From positions 1-64,000 of the forward strand of contig NZ_RARC01000023.1 of the NCBI RefSeq assembly GCF_003719305.1: a stretch of 64,000 nucleotides of DNA, in the 5' to 3' direction. The position numbers and the translations under genes are program-made. The notes under the pieces are model-generated. The model saw only the letters and a list, made by a program, of their open reading frames with translations. It was not told the origin of the DNA and searched no databases. Source of the stretch: Mycolicibacterium stellerae. GTDB lineage: Bacteria; Actinomycetota; Actinomycetes; Mycobacteriales; Mycobacteriaceae. Of the stretch, positions 26,576 through 34,318 are shown piece by piece (position 1 is the stretch's first letter; every line of letters starts with the position of its first letter).

Positions 26576-27526
26576 TCAGCACTGCCGACTGATGCCCAAG
26601 CATCGTCTGCACTGCCTTCGGATTCGCTCCTCCGCTTGTCGCAAGAGACGCGGCGGTGTGCCCGATGGCGTCCAGGGCTGCGTGGAGGCTCCGGCCTCAC
26701 CTGCGACGTAGACCTCGATCATCTTCATCAGGCCGGCCTGCACGCTCGGGTCGTCGCTGAGGGGTGCGGCAATGGCGATCTTCGCAGCGTCGCGCGGAGT
26801 GAGCCCTTCGGCGATGAGTCGCCCTGCGGCGATCAGCACGCGGGTCGACGCGACCTCACGTAGCCCTGGGGTTTCCAGTCGTCGTATCGCCTGGCTGAAC
26901 CGGACGAGGGTCGCGGCGACATCGGGGGAGATGCCGGCTTCCCCGTTAAGGATCTGCTCTTCTATTTCGGGTGTGGGGAAGCCGAACTCGATGGCGACCA
27001 TCCGTTGGCGGGTCGAGTCTTTGAGGTCTTTCAGAACGCTTTGATAGCCGGGGTTGTACGACACGACGAGCCCGAAGCCTTCCGCTGCATTGAGCGTGAC
27101 CCCCAGTCGTTCGATGGGCAGTTGTCGCCGGTGATCGGCGAGGGGGTGCAGCACGACGATGGTGTCCTGCCGGGCTTCCACCACCTCGTCGAGGTAGCAG
27201 ATCGCTCCTTCGCGGACAGCGCGGGTGAGCGGGCCGTCGACCCACTCGGTTTCACCGCCACGTAGGTGGAAGCGGCCCACGAGGTCGGCGGTAGTGAGAT
27301 CGTCGTGGCACGACACGGTGATCAACGGTCGATTCAGGTCATGGGCCATCGCTTCGACGAAACGCGTCTTCCCGCAACCGGTTGGTCCTTTGAGGACGAC
27401 GGACAAACCTTGCCGATAGACGGCTTTGAAGAACTGCTCTTCGTTGCCGGTCGGCGCGTAGAAGGGCCGCTGGGTTGGTGGCGTCGTCGGATCGGTCACG
27501 GAGTGGTCGGTGTCGACGGCGGTCAT
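26576..27526 (-). CDS. CbbQ/NirQ/NorQ/GpvN-type MoxR AAA+ ATPase
   Basis: AAA+ ATPase of 316 residues. Walker A is G-P-T-G-C-G-K-T (47-54), Walker B I-C-Y-L-D-E-V (109-115). The R-P-L-I-T-V-S-C-H-D-D-L-T-T-A-D-L-V-G-R segment is typical of the CbbQ/NorQ subgroup, which remodels metalloenzymes such as Rubisco, NO reductase or CO dehydrogenase together with a VWA partner (CbbO/NorD). No VWA gene or client enzyme is nearby. The last 30 or so residues, rich in Arg, Gln and Cys, run beyond the usual C-terminus and may be a shifted tail. AGAAGGAA precedes the ATG at 27526. Confidence 0.82.
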   Translation of the reverse strand: MTAVDTDHSVTDPTTPPTQRPFYAPTGNEEQFFKAVYRQGLSVVLKGPTGCGKTRFVEAMAHDLNRPLITVSCHDDLTTADLVGRFHLRGGETEWVDGPLTRAVREGAICYLDEVVEARQDTIVVLHPLADHRRQLPIERLGVTLNAAEGFGLVVSYNPGYQSVLKDLKDSTRQRMVAIEFGFPTPEIEEQILNGEAGISPDVAATLVRFSQAIRRLETPGLREVASTRVLIAAGRLIAEGLTPRDAAKIAIAAPLSDDPSVQAGLMKMIEVYVAGEAGASTQPWTPSGTPPRLLRQAEERIRRQCRRCLGISRQC

Positions 27527-27621
27527 CTGTTTCCTTCTACTTGGTTGACGGGTGCTGGTGTGGTCTGTGACGTGGTCACGCCGCTCGTCGGCGAACGTCG
27601 GCTGATCGCAGAGCCGAATGG

Positions 27622-27648
27622 ACTAGTGCACCGACTGCATGCACCAGT
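27622..27648. promoter_or_regulatory. possible operator in the island
   Basis: ACTAGTGCA (27622-27630) and TGCACCAGT (27640-27648) form an inverted repeat with one mismatch and a nine-base spacer, between the AAA+ gene start and the TetR remnant. It could have been the operator of that regulator. The surrounding gap 27527-27769 shows no gene. Confidence 0.35.
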
Positions 27649-27769
27649 TGCGTGTGATTGAAAACTGTTGCGTGCGCTGCTGTTCCGAACAGTCGTTCCA
27701 GCGAGTCTTCGTCGGCGTTCGCTCCGAACGTCAGGCACAGCCCGCCGGTTCCACGGTTGCGGGCCTCGG

Positions 27770-28134
27770 TCAGTGCGCGTCGCGCGTCGGCAGCACGAGA
27801 TCGTCACACTCGTCGTCGATCTCGAAGATCGCTGGGGCAGTGCACTTTTCCGCGATGAAATCGGCCTGTACTTCTCGCCGACGCGGCCAGAAGACGACGA
27901 GTGGACCGACCACCCCACCATCGTTTTACTCGCCGGTGAAATCGTGCGTGCCCGCAACCGTGGCGACGTGTTCTCTGATGTCGACGCTTTCCATAGCGCG
28001 GTGTTCTTCCTGCTTGGCCTTACGCACTTCTGACGACTATGCGCAGCAACGCTCCCGGACGAGACGGACTGCTCGCGAAGTTCGTTGCAAGTGAACTTCG
28101 AAGCCTGCGAGTGGAAGTCGTTTCGCCCGCATAG
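27770..28134 (+). pseudogene. TetR-family regulator remnant, frameshifted
   Basis: From about 27775 the frame reads R-R-Q-H-E-I-V-T-L-V-V-D-L and on to A-F-H-S-A-V-F-F-L-L-G-L, typical of a TetR ligand domain. It then ends at a TGA (28031-28033). Adding one T after 28020 restores L-Y-A-L-L-T-T-M and continues in the next frame to F-V-A-S-E-L-R-S-L-R-V and TAG (28132-28134), the expected C-terminus. A single-base deletion is therefore likely. No helix-turn-helix is recognisable upstream in any frame, so the N-terminal half is missing or scrambled. Confidence 0.7.
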
Positions 28135-28210
28135 CGCCAGCGATGCGACTGTCAAGGGGGTGATCGCAATCCGCAGCCAGTCCCTCATTGCCAAACCCGC
28201 TGGTGATGTT

Positions 28211-28259
28211 GTTCGGGACGAAGAGGTCGTGGGTTCGAATCCCGCCACCCCGACCGCGA
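28211..28259 (+). repeat. att-like direct repeat, right copy
   Basis: Identical to 26458-26506 (tRNA-Pro from anticodon loop to 3' end plus six bases). It lacks the 5' half of the tRNA, so it cannot make a tRNA. It marks the right end of the 1.75-kb island (attR). The following 28266-28541 contains no recognisable gene. Confidence 0.92.
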
Positions 28260-28541
28260 GAGTGCTCGTCGCGCCGCCCGAGGAAACAGTTTGGGTCCAG
28301 ACCCCTCACAGAGCCATCAGTGACCACCGCTGCGGAAGTCAAATTGACGTCTCCGTGGCGAACCGATCGCCGGTCCGCTGCGATGGCGCCAGGTGCATTC
28401 ACGCAAATTCTGTCAGGCACTGCAAAATAGCTGATTATCTGCGTGAAGCACCGACAGTCATCTAGGCTTAGCAAGCCGAATTTCGAGCTGGCTGCTCGGC
28501 CGGGCCGCTGCTACAGCAATCGCCCGAACGATTAGGGGTGG

Positions 28542-29438
28542 ATGGCAGTGTTACCGAACATCAAGAGAGCTATGCGGCTGGCCGGAATGCGGCCAATGCC
28601 GCGATGGTCTGCGCGCGCAACCGTCGATCTACGCGGCAGACGGATCCTGCTTACCGGTGCGTCTTCGGGAATCGGAGCGGTCGCCGCGCAGAAGCTCGCC
28701 GCCGAAGGCGCAACCGTCATCTGCGTTGCGCGTCGCGAGGCCCTGCTGTCAGACGTCGTTGACCGCATCATCGCGGCCGGCGGGCACGCTACCTTCCGCG
28801 GAGCCGACCTTTCCGACCTCGAGCAGGTCGACGATTTGGTACAGGCAGTCGGCCCGGTCGACGTGTTGATCAACAACGCGGCGAGGTCGATACGCAGGCC
28901 GCTTGCTGACTCTTTGGCACGCTGGCATGACATCGAACGAGTCATGCAGCTGAACTACTACGCTCCGCTGCGACTCATTCGCGGCGTGGCCCCAGGCATG
29001 ATCGAGCGCGGCGACGGACACATCATCAACGTCGCCACCTGGCGTGTGCTACCGGAATCATCCCCAATGTTCGCCGCCTACAACGCATCCAAGGCGGCGT
29101 TGAGCGCCGTCAGCCGTGTCATCGACACCGAGTGGGGCAACCAGGGCGTGCACTCGACGACCGTGTATTACCCGTTGGTTGCCACGCCGATGATCGCGCC
29201 CACCCGCGCATACACCGGTGTGGCGGCACTCACCGCGGATGAGGCCGCCGACTGGATGGTGACCGCGGCCAAGACCAGACCGATCCGCATCGCGCCCCGC
29301 AAGGCACTCGCGCTACGCGCACTCGACGTTGTCGCACCCCGCAAGCTCAACGGCATCCTGGAACGCGAGACCAATCGAATGAATGCACGCACAGCCGAAG
29401 TCGCCAAACCCGCACCGACAACCAGCATCTCACGATGA
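28542..29438 (+). CDS. short-chain dehydrogenase/reductase (SDR)
   Basis: Classical SDR of 298 residues. The Rossmann motif T-G-A-S-S-G-I-G is at 38-45, N-N-A at 111-113, structural Asn138 and the Y-N-A-S-K dyad at Tyr180/Lys184. At the position of the catalytic serine the sequence reads N-V-A-T-W, so a Thr (166) may substitute; I recall related actinobacterial SDRs with T-W here. A basic head (1-30) precedes the domain. It is the first gene of a four-gene operon in which every stop overlaps the next start. Confidence 0.85.
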   Translation: MAVLPNIKRAMRLAGMRPMPRWSARATVDLRGRRILLTGASSGIGAVAAQKLAAEGATVICVARREALLSDVVDRIIAAGGHATFRGADLSDLEQVDDLVQAVGPVDVLINNAARSIRRPLADSLARWHDIERVMQLNYYAPLRLIRGVAPGMIERGDGHIINVATWRVLPESSPMFAAYNASKAALSAVSRVIDTEWGNQGVHSTTVYYPLVATPMIAPTRAYTGVAALTADEAADWMVTAAKTRPIRIAPRKALALRALDVVAPRKLNGILERETNRMNARTAEVAKPAPTTSISR

Positions 29439-30406
29439 TCAAAACCGTACTCGGCGCCGTGCTGGCTGCCTCGCTCATCCTGACCGGCTGCCAGAGCACC
29501 GACCAGGCGCCAGACGGAGAAGGCTATCCCTCTGGGCCGGTGACGATGACGGCGGGAGCCAACCCGGGCAGTGGATTCGACATCACGATCCGCTCGGTCG
29601 TCGAAGCGTTGCAGAAAGAGGAGATCGTCAAAGTGCCACTGCCGGTGCAGAATCGGCCGGGCGGCAGCGGAGCGGATTTTCTGGCGACCATGGTGGAGCA
29701 GTACAAGGGCGCCGACGATCAAGTCTCGGTCACGTCCCTGTCGATGATGATGAACGAACTGCGCGGCAAGTCGAATTACGGCTACGACGACGTCACCATG
29801 ATCGCCCGTCTGATGACGGAGTACTTCGTCGTCGTCACCGCGCCCGGCGCCCCGTTCGAGAACCTCGGGGACGTGTTGACCGCGGTCAAGTCCGACCCTG
29901 CCCGCGTCAAAGTCGGTGCCGCTCATGACGACGAGGCCCCGTTTGACCTGCTTGTTTCGGCGGCGGGTGGCGATCCGTCGTCCGTCAGCTACAGCCCCGT
30001 CGAGGGTGGCGGTGACCAGCGCGCGGCGCTTCGCAGCGGCGATATCAGCGTCGCGCTCGGCGGTGTCAGCGAGTTCATCGATGCACTGAAGTCAGGAGAC
30101 CTCAGGGCGCTCGGTGTGCTCTCCGAGAAGCGGCTCCCCGGCCTCGACGCTCCGACCGCGAGAGAACAGGGATTCGACGTCACCCTCGCGAACTGGCGGG
30201 GCCTCTACGGGCCCCCGGACATGCCGCAGTTCGCCGTCGCGTACTGGCAGAACGCACTCGGCCAGATGGTGAACACGACCACCTGGAAGCAGATCGCGGA
30301 GCGAAGCCAGTTCACCACCACGTTCATGACCGGTGAGGAATTCGCGGCCTTCCTGGCGGAAACCCAGGCGGACGTCAAGGCCGCACTCGAACAGGCGGCC
30401 AAGTGA
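29435..30406 (+). CDS. TctC/Bug-type substrate-binding lipoprotein
   Basis: Periplasmic binding protein of 323 residues of the tripartite tricarboxylate transporter (TctC/BugT) family. The signal peptide ends in a lipobox L-T-G-C (lipid Cys19). The N-terminal P-V-T-M-T-A-G-A-N-P-G-S-G-F-D and N-R-P-G-G-S-G-A-D-F segments are the usual carboxylate-binding region. No tctA or tctB membrane genes are adjacent. Instead an EamA transporter follows with overlapping codons. The ATG overlaps the SDR stop (ATGA). Confidence 0.85.
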   Translation: MIKTVLGAVLAASLILTGCQSTDQAPDGEGYPSGPVTMTAGANPGSGFDITIRSVVEALQKEEIVKVPLPVQNRPGGSGADFLATMVEQYKGADDQVSVTSLSMMMNELRGKSNYGYDDVTMIARLMTEYFVVVTAPGAPFENLGDVLTAVKSDPARVKVGAAHDDEAPFDLLVSAAGGDPSSVSYSPVEGGGDQRAALRSGDISVALGGVSEFIDALKSGDLRALGVLSEKRLPGLDAPTAREQGFDVTLANWRGLYGPPDMPQFAVAYWQNALGQMVNTTTWKQIAERSQFTTTFMTGEEFAAFLAETQADVKAALEQAAK

Positions 30407-31323
30407 GTGGCGTGGTGACCACCAACACCGGCGTGGGTCACCGACCCGAAAACCTCGGCCTGGCAGCGGCTCTCACCACCGCAGCATTCTTCTGCGTCGC
30501 GTTGGTCGGCACCCTTGCGAAGGTGTCGGGCCAGTACACCTCGACCGGAGTGCTGCTGCTGTCCCAGAACTTGATCTGCTTGTTGTTCATACTTCCGGTG
30601 GCGCTACGGGGCGGCTGGTCATCGCTACGGACCGACAAGATCGGCCTGCACATCCTACGCGCGACAATGGGCACCGCGTGCTGGTATGCCCTGTTCTTCG
30701 CGATCACGCAGATTCCGCTGTCCAACGCGACACTTCTGACCTACAGCGCACCGCTGTGGATGCCTCTCATCGCCTGGCTCGTCACCCGCCAACGGGTATC
30801 CAGACTGACCTGGATCGGCGCGGGCATCGGCTTCGCCGGGGTGATCCTCGTGCTTCAACCGCAAGGACACAGCTTCAGCCTCGGCGAGCTGTCCGCGCTC
30901 TCAGGCGCCCTCTTCCTTGCCGTCGCCATGATGTCGGTCCGCTGGCTCGGGGCCACCGAACCAACGACCAGAGTCCTCTTCTACTACTTCTTGCTCTCGA
31001 CCGTGATGTCGGTCCCCATCGCGGTTTTCGACTGGCACCCATTCACCTCGCAGGCCTGGGGTTGGTTGATCGCCCTCGGTTTTGCGCAGTTGTTCTCCCA
31101 AGCCCTCATCGTGGTGGCCTACCGGTACGCGTCGGCGGAAAAGGTCGGCCCGTTCATCTACTCCGTCATCGTGTTCACCGCACTCATCGACTGGATCGTC
31201 TGGCAGCATGCACCGACGCTGTCCTCGTATCTCGGCATGGCCCTGGTGATCGGAGGAGGACTGGTGGCGATTCGTGCCAAACGCAGCGCGCCAATGGGCC
31301 CGAAGGTAGGAGAGCAAGCGTGA
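30403..31323 (+). CDS. EamA/DMT-family transporter
   Basis: Ten-helix drug/metabolite transporter of 306 residues with two EamA repeats (about 20-145 and 160-290). It has no energising partner of its own. Given its fused position behind a TctC-type binding lipoprotein, it may export or import the same small acid or alcohol handled by the upstream SDR; that is inference. The GTG start overlaps the preceding TGA, and its own TGA overlaps the next start. Confidence 0.85.
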   Translation: MSGVVTTNTGVGHRPENLGLAAALTTAAFFCVALVGTLAKVSGQYTSTGVLLLSQNLICLLFILPVALRGGWSSLRTDKIGLHILRATMGTACWYALFFAITQIPLSNATLLTYSAPLWMPLIAWLVTRQRVSRLTWIGAGIGFAGVILVLQPQGHSFSLGELSALSGALFLAVAMMSVRWLGATEPTTRVLFYYFLLSTVMSVPIAVFDWHPFTSQAWGWLIALGFAQLFSQALIVVAYRYASAEKVGPFIYSVIVFTALIDWIVWQHAPTLSSYLGMALVIGGGLVAIRAKRSAPMGPKVGEQA

Positions 31324-32102
31324 GTCAGTGGTTGGTGAGCAACCTCCCGTCCTGGTTGCTGTTGCTGGGAGTCATCGCCGTCGTGGCGGGCGGCGCGGTC
31401 GTCATACAGATATTCGTGCGCCGCAAGTTCACCAACCTCAAGGGTGAAGAGCACAACGATGTCATCAGGTTTGCGTTCGGGGTGATCGGGTTCGTGTTCG
31501 CGTTCTTCGTCGGTTTCGTTGTATCGGCAATGTGGGGACAGATCGGCGATGCCGACGGTAGGGCGCGGACCGAAGGAGCGGCGGGTGTGCAGCTGGTCAG
31601 GGACGCGTCGGTGTTCGAGCAGCCTGACAACGACCGAATTCGCAAAGCTCTGCTCGAATACGAGCAGGCCGCGTTGGTCGAGTGGCGCGAGGCCGCCAAC
31701 GGCGGTTCTTATCCCGAGGCCGATGACGCATTGTCGCGTCTCTATTCCGCCTATGACGGCGTCCAAGCGCGCACCGACACCCAAAAGACTTTGCTTGCCG
31801 CCTCTTTCAGCAGCCTCGACACCCTCAGCCAGGCCCGCACGCAACGGGTACTCCAGGCGCGCACAGACGTCGGGCCACCCTGGTCACTGTGGGCGGTCAT
31901 TTGGCTGACCAGCGGGCTGCTCGTGGGGTGCGCCATCATCTACGGCGTCGAGAAACCCGCCACCCACTACACGATGGTTGCGATTCTGGGCGTGTTGGTG
32001 GCCGCCAACGTATTCCTCGTTCTTGAACTCTCACACCCGTTCATCGGCGAGATCGGGACGTCCTCGGAACCGCTGCAACAGGTGATCCGGCTGCTGAGTT
32101 AA
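31320..32102 (+). CDS. DUF4239 (bestrophin-like) membrane protein
   Basis: Membrane protein of 260 residues. Two helices lie at the N-terminus (about 10-30 and 50-72), a soluble helical domain follows (about 75-185), and two helices are at the C-terminus (about 192-240). This is the layout of the DUF4239 family, which has a distant resemblance to bestrophin channels and no known role. GTG at 31320 overlaps the EamA stop. The same frame is open far upstream, but that part is a shadow of the EamA gene. Confidence 0.8.
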   Translation: MSQWLVSNLPSWLLLLGVIAVVAGGAVVIQIFVRRKFTNLKGEEHNDVIRFAFGVIGFVFAFFVGFVVSAMWGQIGDADGRARTEGAAGVQLVRDASVFEQPDNDRIRKALLEYEQAALVEWREAANGGSYPEADDALSRLYSAYDGVQARTDTQKTLLAASFSSLDTLSQARTQRVLQARTDVGPPWSLWAVIWLTSGLLVGCAIIYGVEKPATHYTMVAILGVLVAANVFLVLELSHPFIGEIGTSSEPLQQVIRLLS

Positions 32103-32146
32103 GAAGCTCCGGTTTGACAGGCGTCGGCGGTGGGCATCAGGGCTCT

Positions 32147-33166
32147 GTGACACTGGCATCACCCAAGCTCGAACCCGCACTGCCCTCGGCGACGGGGCCG
32201 CTTTCGTCGACCGTCCTTGACCTGCTGGCCTGCCGTCCGCCACAGCGGGCATTCAGTCTTGTCGCCCTGCCGGTCGCGGAGGTCGACCCTTACGGGCTCG
32301 ACCTGCACCTGGCGTTGTATATCTGCTACGAGATGCACTACCGCGGGTTCGCGGGGGTCGACCCCCGCTGGGAGTGGAACCCGGAGCTGCTGGCGCTGCG
32401 GTCCCAGCTCGAAGATGTCTTCCTCGAAGCGGTCAGGCTCGACGTCGGCGAGATCGCAGCCGACGAGCACGCCGAAGCCGAGATGGACGCCCTCTGCGTC
32501 GAGCCGGTCGACGGCACCGGCCCGTCCTACTACCTGCGCGACGAAGGCACCTGGGAGCAGATGCGGGAGTACTTCGCGCACCGCTCGCTTTATCACCTCA
32601 AGGAGGGCGATCCGCACGCCTGGGTCATTCCCCGGCTCACCGGCCAGGCGAAGGCGTCGTTCGTCGCCATCGAGTTCGACGAGTACGGCGGCGGTCACGG
32701 CGACCGGGTGCACCAGCAGCTGTTCGCCGACCTGATGGACGCCGCAGGGCTGGATGCGTCGTATCTGGGTTACCTCGACGCCGTCCCCGCCGAATCTCTG
32801 GCCGTGGTCAACCTGATGTCGATGTTCGGGTTGCACCGGGAGCTGCGCGCTGCCGCCATCGGACATTTCGCGGCGACGGAGATCACCTCGCCGCCCGGAT
32901 CACGCCGGCTGGTCGAGGCACTGCAGCGGATGGATGCCCCCGATGCCTGCGTCCATTTCTACGCCGAGCACGTCGAAGCCGACGCCGTGCACGAGCAGGT
33001 GGTTCGCGTCGACGTGGTCGCCGACCTGGTGGCAGCCGAACCGCACCTGGATCGCGATGTGGTATTCGGGATCAGGGCAAGGGATTTGGTCGAGGACCGG
33101 CTTGCCGCCCACATGATGGGGTGCTGGGCCGATGGCCGGTCGTCGTTACGCAGGCCGCTGAGCTGA
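32147..33166 (+). CDS. iron-containing redox enzyme, heme-oxygenase-like diiron oxidase
   Basis: Protein of 339 residues of the iron-containing redox enzyme family (heme-oxygenase-like diiron proteins, related to UndA, CADD and SznF). Candidate ligands are Glu62/His64 (C-Y-E-M-H-Y), Glu176 (A-I-E-F-D-E-Y) and the His275, Asp279, His282 set in A-E-H-V-E-A-D-A-V-H-E. The reaction is unknown; relatives oxidise fatty acids or N-containing substrates. GTG at 32147 is preferred; TTG at 32114 is the alternative. It is convergent with, and overlaps by 21 bp, a CDGSH iron-sulfur gene. Confidence 0.85.
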   Translation: MTLASPKLEPALPSATGPLSSTVLDLLACRPPQRAFSLVALPVAEVDPYGLDLHLALYICYEMHYRGFAGVDPRWEWNPELLALRSQLEDVFLEAVRLDVGEIAADEHAEAEMDALCVEPVDGTGPSYYLRDEGTWEQMREYFAHRSLYHLKEGDPHAWVIPRLTGQAKASFVAIEFDEYGGGHGDRVHQQLFADLMDAAGLDASYLGYLDAVPAESLAVVNLMSMFGLHRELRAAAIGHFAATEITSPPGSRRLVEALQRMDAPDACVHFYAEHVEADAVHEQVVRVDVVADLVAAEPHLDRDVVFGIRARDLVEDRLAAHMMGCWADGRSSLRRPLS

Positions 33167-33364
33167 CGGGTCGTCGCTTCGCTGCCGCCTGCGGTGGCTG
33201 GTATCGCACAACGGGTAGCTCTTCGACCGTCGGCACGCGCAGATCGCCACCATGAAGCGGTCGGAATCGACGACGCTGCCGTCGGGCATTTCGATGCGCA
33301 CCGGCCCCTGCACCATCACGGGTCCGGATGGCACCACCCGCACGATCCGGACATCATCGCTCAT
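33146..33364 (-). CDS. CDGSH-type [2Fe-2S] protein
   Basis: Protein of 72 residues with C-A-C-R-R-S-K-S-Y-P-L-C-D-T-S-H, the C-x-C-x2-S-x3-P-x-C-D-x-S-H signature whose three Cys and one His bind a labile [2Fe-2S] cluster. Such proteins transfer electrons or clusters. The gene overlaps the downstream end of the methyltransferase gene by 11 bases, so the two are likely co-expressed. Its 3' end overlaps the convergent diiron-enzyme gene by 21 bases. Pairing with a diiron enzyme suggests an electron or iron-sulfur donor role, which is inference. Confidence 0.88.
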   Translation of the reverse strand: MSDDVRIVRVVPSGPVMVQGPVRIEMPDGSVVDSDRFMVAICACRRSKSYPLCDTSHRRRQRSDDPSAQRPA

Positions 33365-34064
33365 GGTCGCCTCCCGCCTTGTCCGCTCTGATCACAACCA
33401 GCTCCTCTTCGCGCCGACCGGAATCGAGCCTGCCGGTGTCTTCGAGCCATTGCGCCCGCGCTGACAGCACCGGGCCGAACGGAATCCATTGAGAAGCCAG
33501 GATTTCGGCGTCGAGGCCGCTGCCGGCGAGCGCAGCCAATGTCTTTCGGGGGTTCGAGAACTCGGAATGCACCAGCAGCATCGTGCCGCCGTCGGCGAGC
33601 AGGTCGCGCACCGACGCGCACAGTGGGTCGAGCACGAGCCTGCCGTCACAGCCGGCATCCCACGCTCTTGGCGGTCCGACATGTGACGGCAGATCGAGTT
33701 CTTCAATGCCCGGGTCGTGCGGAATGTAGGGCGGATTGCAGACCACAAGATCATATGGGCCGAACTCCGCCGCGCGTGCCCATGAGCCGAGATGCGCTGA
33801 GACGTCGACGCACGCTGCCGAAACCTGTTGGCGGGCAAAATGTACCGCGCGCGGACTGATGTCAAACGCGTCCACCGCCGTGGCACCCTGATTGGCCGCC
33901 GCTATCGCGACGACGCCACTGCCTGTACACAGGTCCGCGACCCGGCGACGTCGCGCCAAACCGGTTTTGTCCATCATGTCGATCAGCAGCTGGGAGTCTT
34001 CTTGCGGCGCGTAGACGCCCTCGGCGACGACCGGCGCTTCCCAGTCGTTGTAGGCAGTGGTCAA
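33354..34064 (-). CDS. HemK2/MTQ2-like protein or small-molecule methyltransferase
   Basis: SAM-dependent methyltransferase of 236 residues. The SAM-binding motif is L-C-T-G-S-G-V-V-A, and N-P-P-Y-I-P is the catalytic motif of glutamine/adenine N-methyltransferases of the HemK type. G-V-Y-A-P-Q-E-D-S at the N-terminus is characteristic of the HemK2 group. The dedicated release-factor methyltransferase PrmC is normally elsewhere in mycobacteria, so the substrate here is uncertain. It overlaps the CDGSH gene. Confidence 0.85.
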   Translation of the reverse strand: MTTAYNDWEAPVVAEGVYAPQEDSQLLIDMMDKTGLARRRRVADLCTGSGVVAIAAANQGATAVDAFDISPRAVHFARQQVSAACVDVSAHLGSWARAAEFGPYDLVVCNPPYIPHDPGIEELDLPSHVGPPRAWDAGCDGRLVLDPLCASVRDLLADGGTMLLVHSEFSNPRKTLAALAGSGLDAEILASQWIPFGPVLSARAQWLEDTGRLDSGRREEELVVIRADKAGGDHER

Positions 34065-34153
34065 GGTCGACCCTCCGGATGTGTGCGGACAAATCGGGCA
34101 TGTAAATTCCCGATCTCGACACCGTTAAACCGGGCCTACGTGTTTGCTCCGCC

Positions 34154-34306
34154 TCAGGCCGTCGGCTCGTCGCCGACCTCGGCGACATCGGGCGTGTTCT
34201 CGCGAGTCGCCATGCCGCCCTCGCGCCCTTCGTCCTTCGGGCCTGGCCTGCCGCCCTTCGGCTCGTCGGCGCTTTCGTCGTCGTAGATTCCTTGTCCGCG
34301 CGTCAT
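34154..34306 (-). CDS. 50-residue acidic/Gly-rich small protein
   Basis: A small gene with an excellent ribosome-binding site: GGAGG six bases before the ATG at 34306. It reads M-T-R-G-Q-G-I-Y-D-D-E-S-A-D-E-P-K-G-G and ends V-A-E-V-G-D-E-P-T-A. It is polar, without hydrophobic segments, probably disordered. It begins 12 bp after the stop of the F420-dependent oxidoreductase gene on the same strand and is probably its operon partner. I recall similar unannotated short proteins in mycobacteria but know no function. Confidence 0.72.
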   Translation of the reverse strand: MTRGQGIYDDESADEPKGGRPGPKDEGREGGMATRENTPDVAEVGDEPTA

Positions 34307-34318
34307 CTCAACCTCCTG

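Noticed and set aside
27523-28248. 241-codon minus-strand frame across the right att copy
   Set aside because: It is composed mainly of Ser/Arg/Thr without any recognisable motif and is antisense to the better TetR-like reading.
28398-28447. 8-bp inverted repeat TTCACGCA/TGCGTGAA before the SDR operon
   Set aside because: A long 34-base spacer and short arms make it expected by chance at this size.
30333-31319. upstream extension of the DUF4239 frame to 589 codons
   Set aside because: The first 329 codons overlap the EamA gene on the same strand in another frame and are Arg/His/Pro-rich; only the part from 31320 is protein-like.
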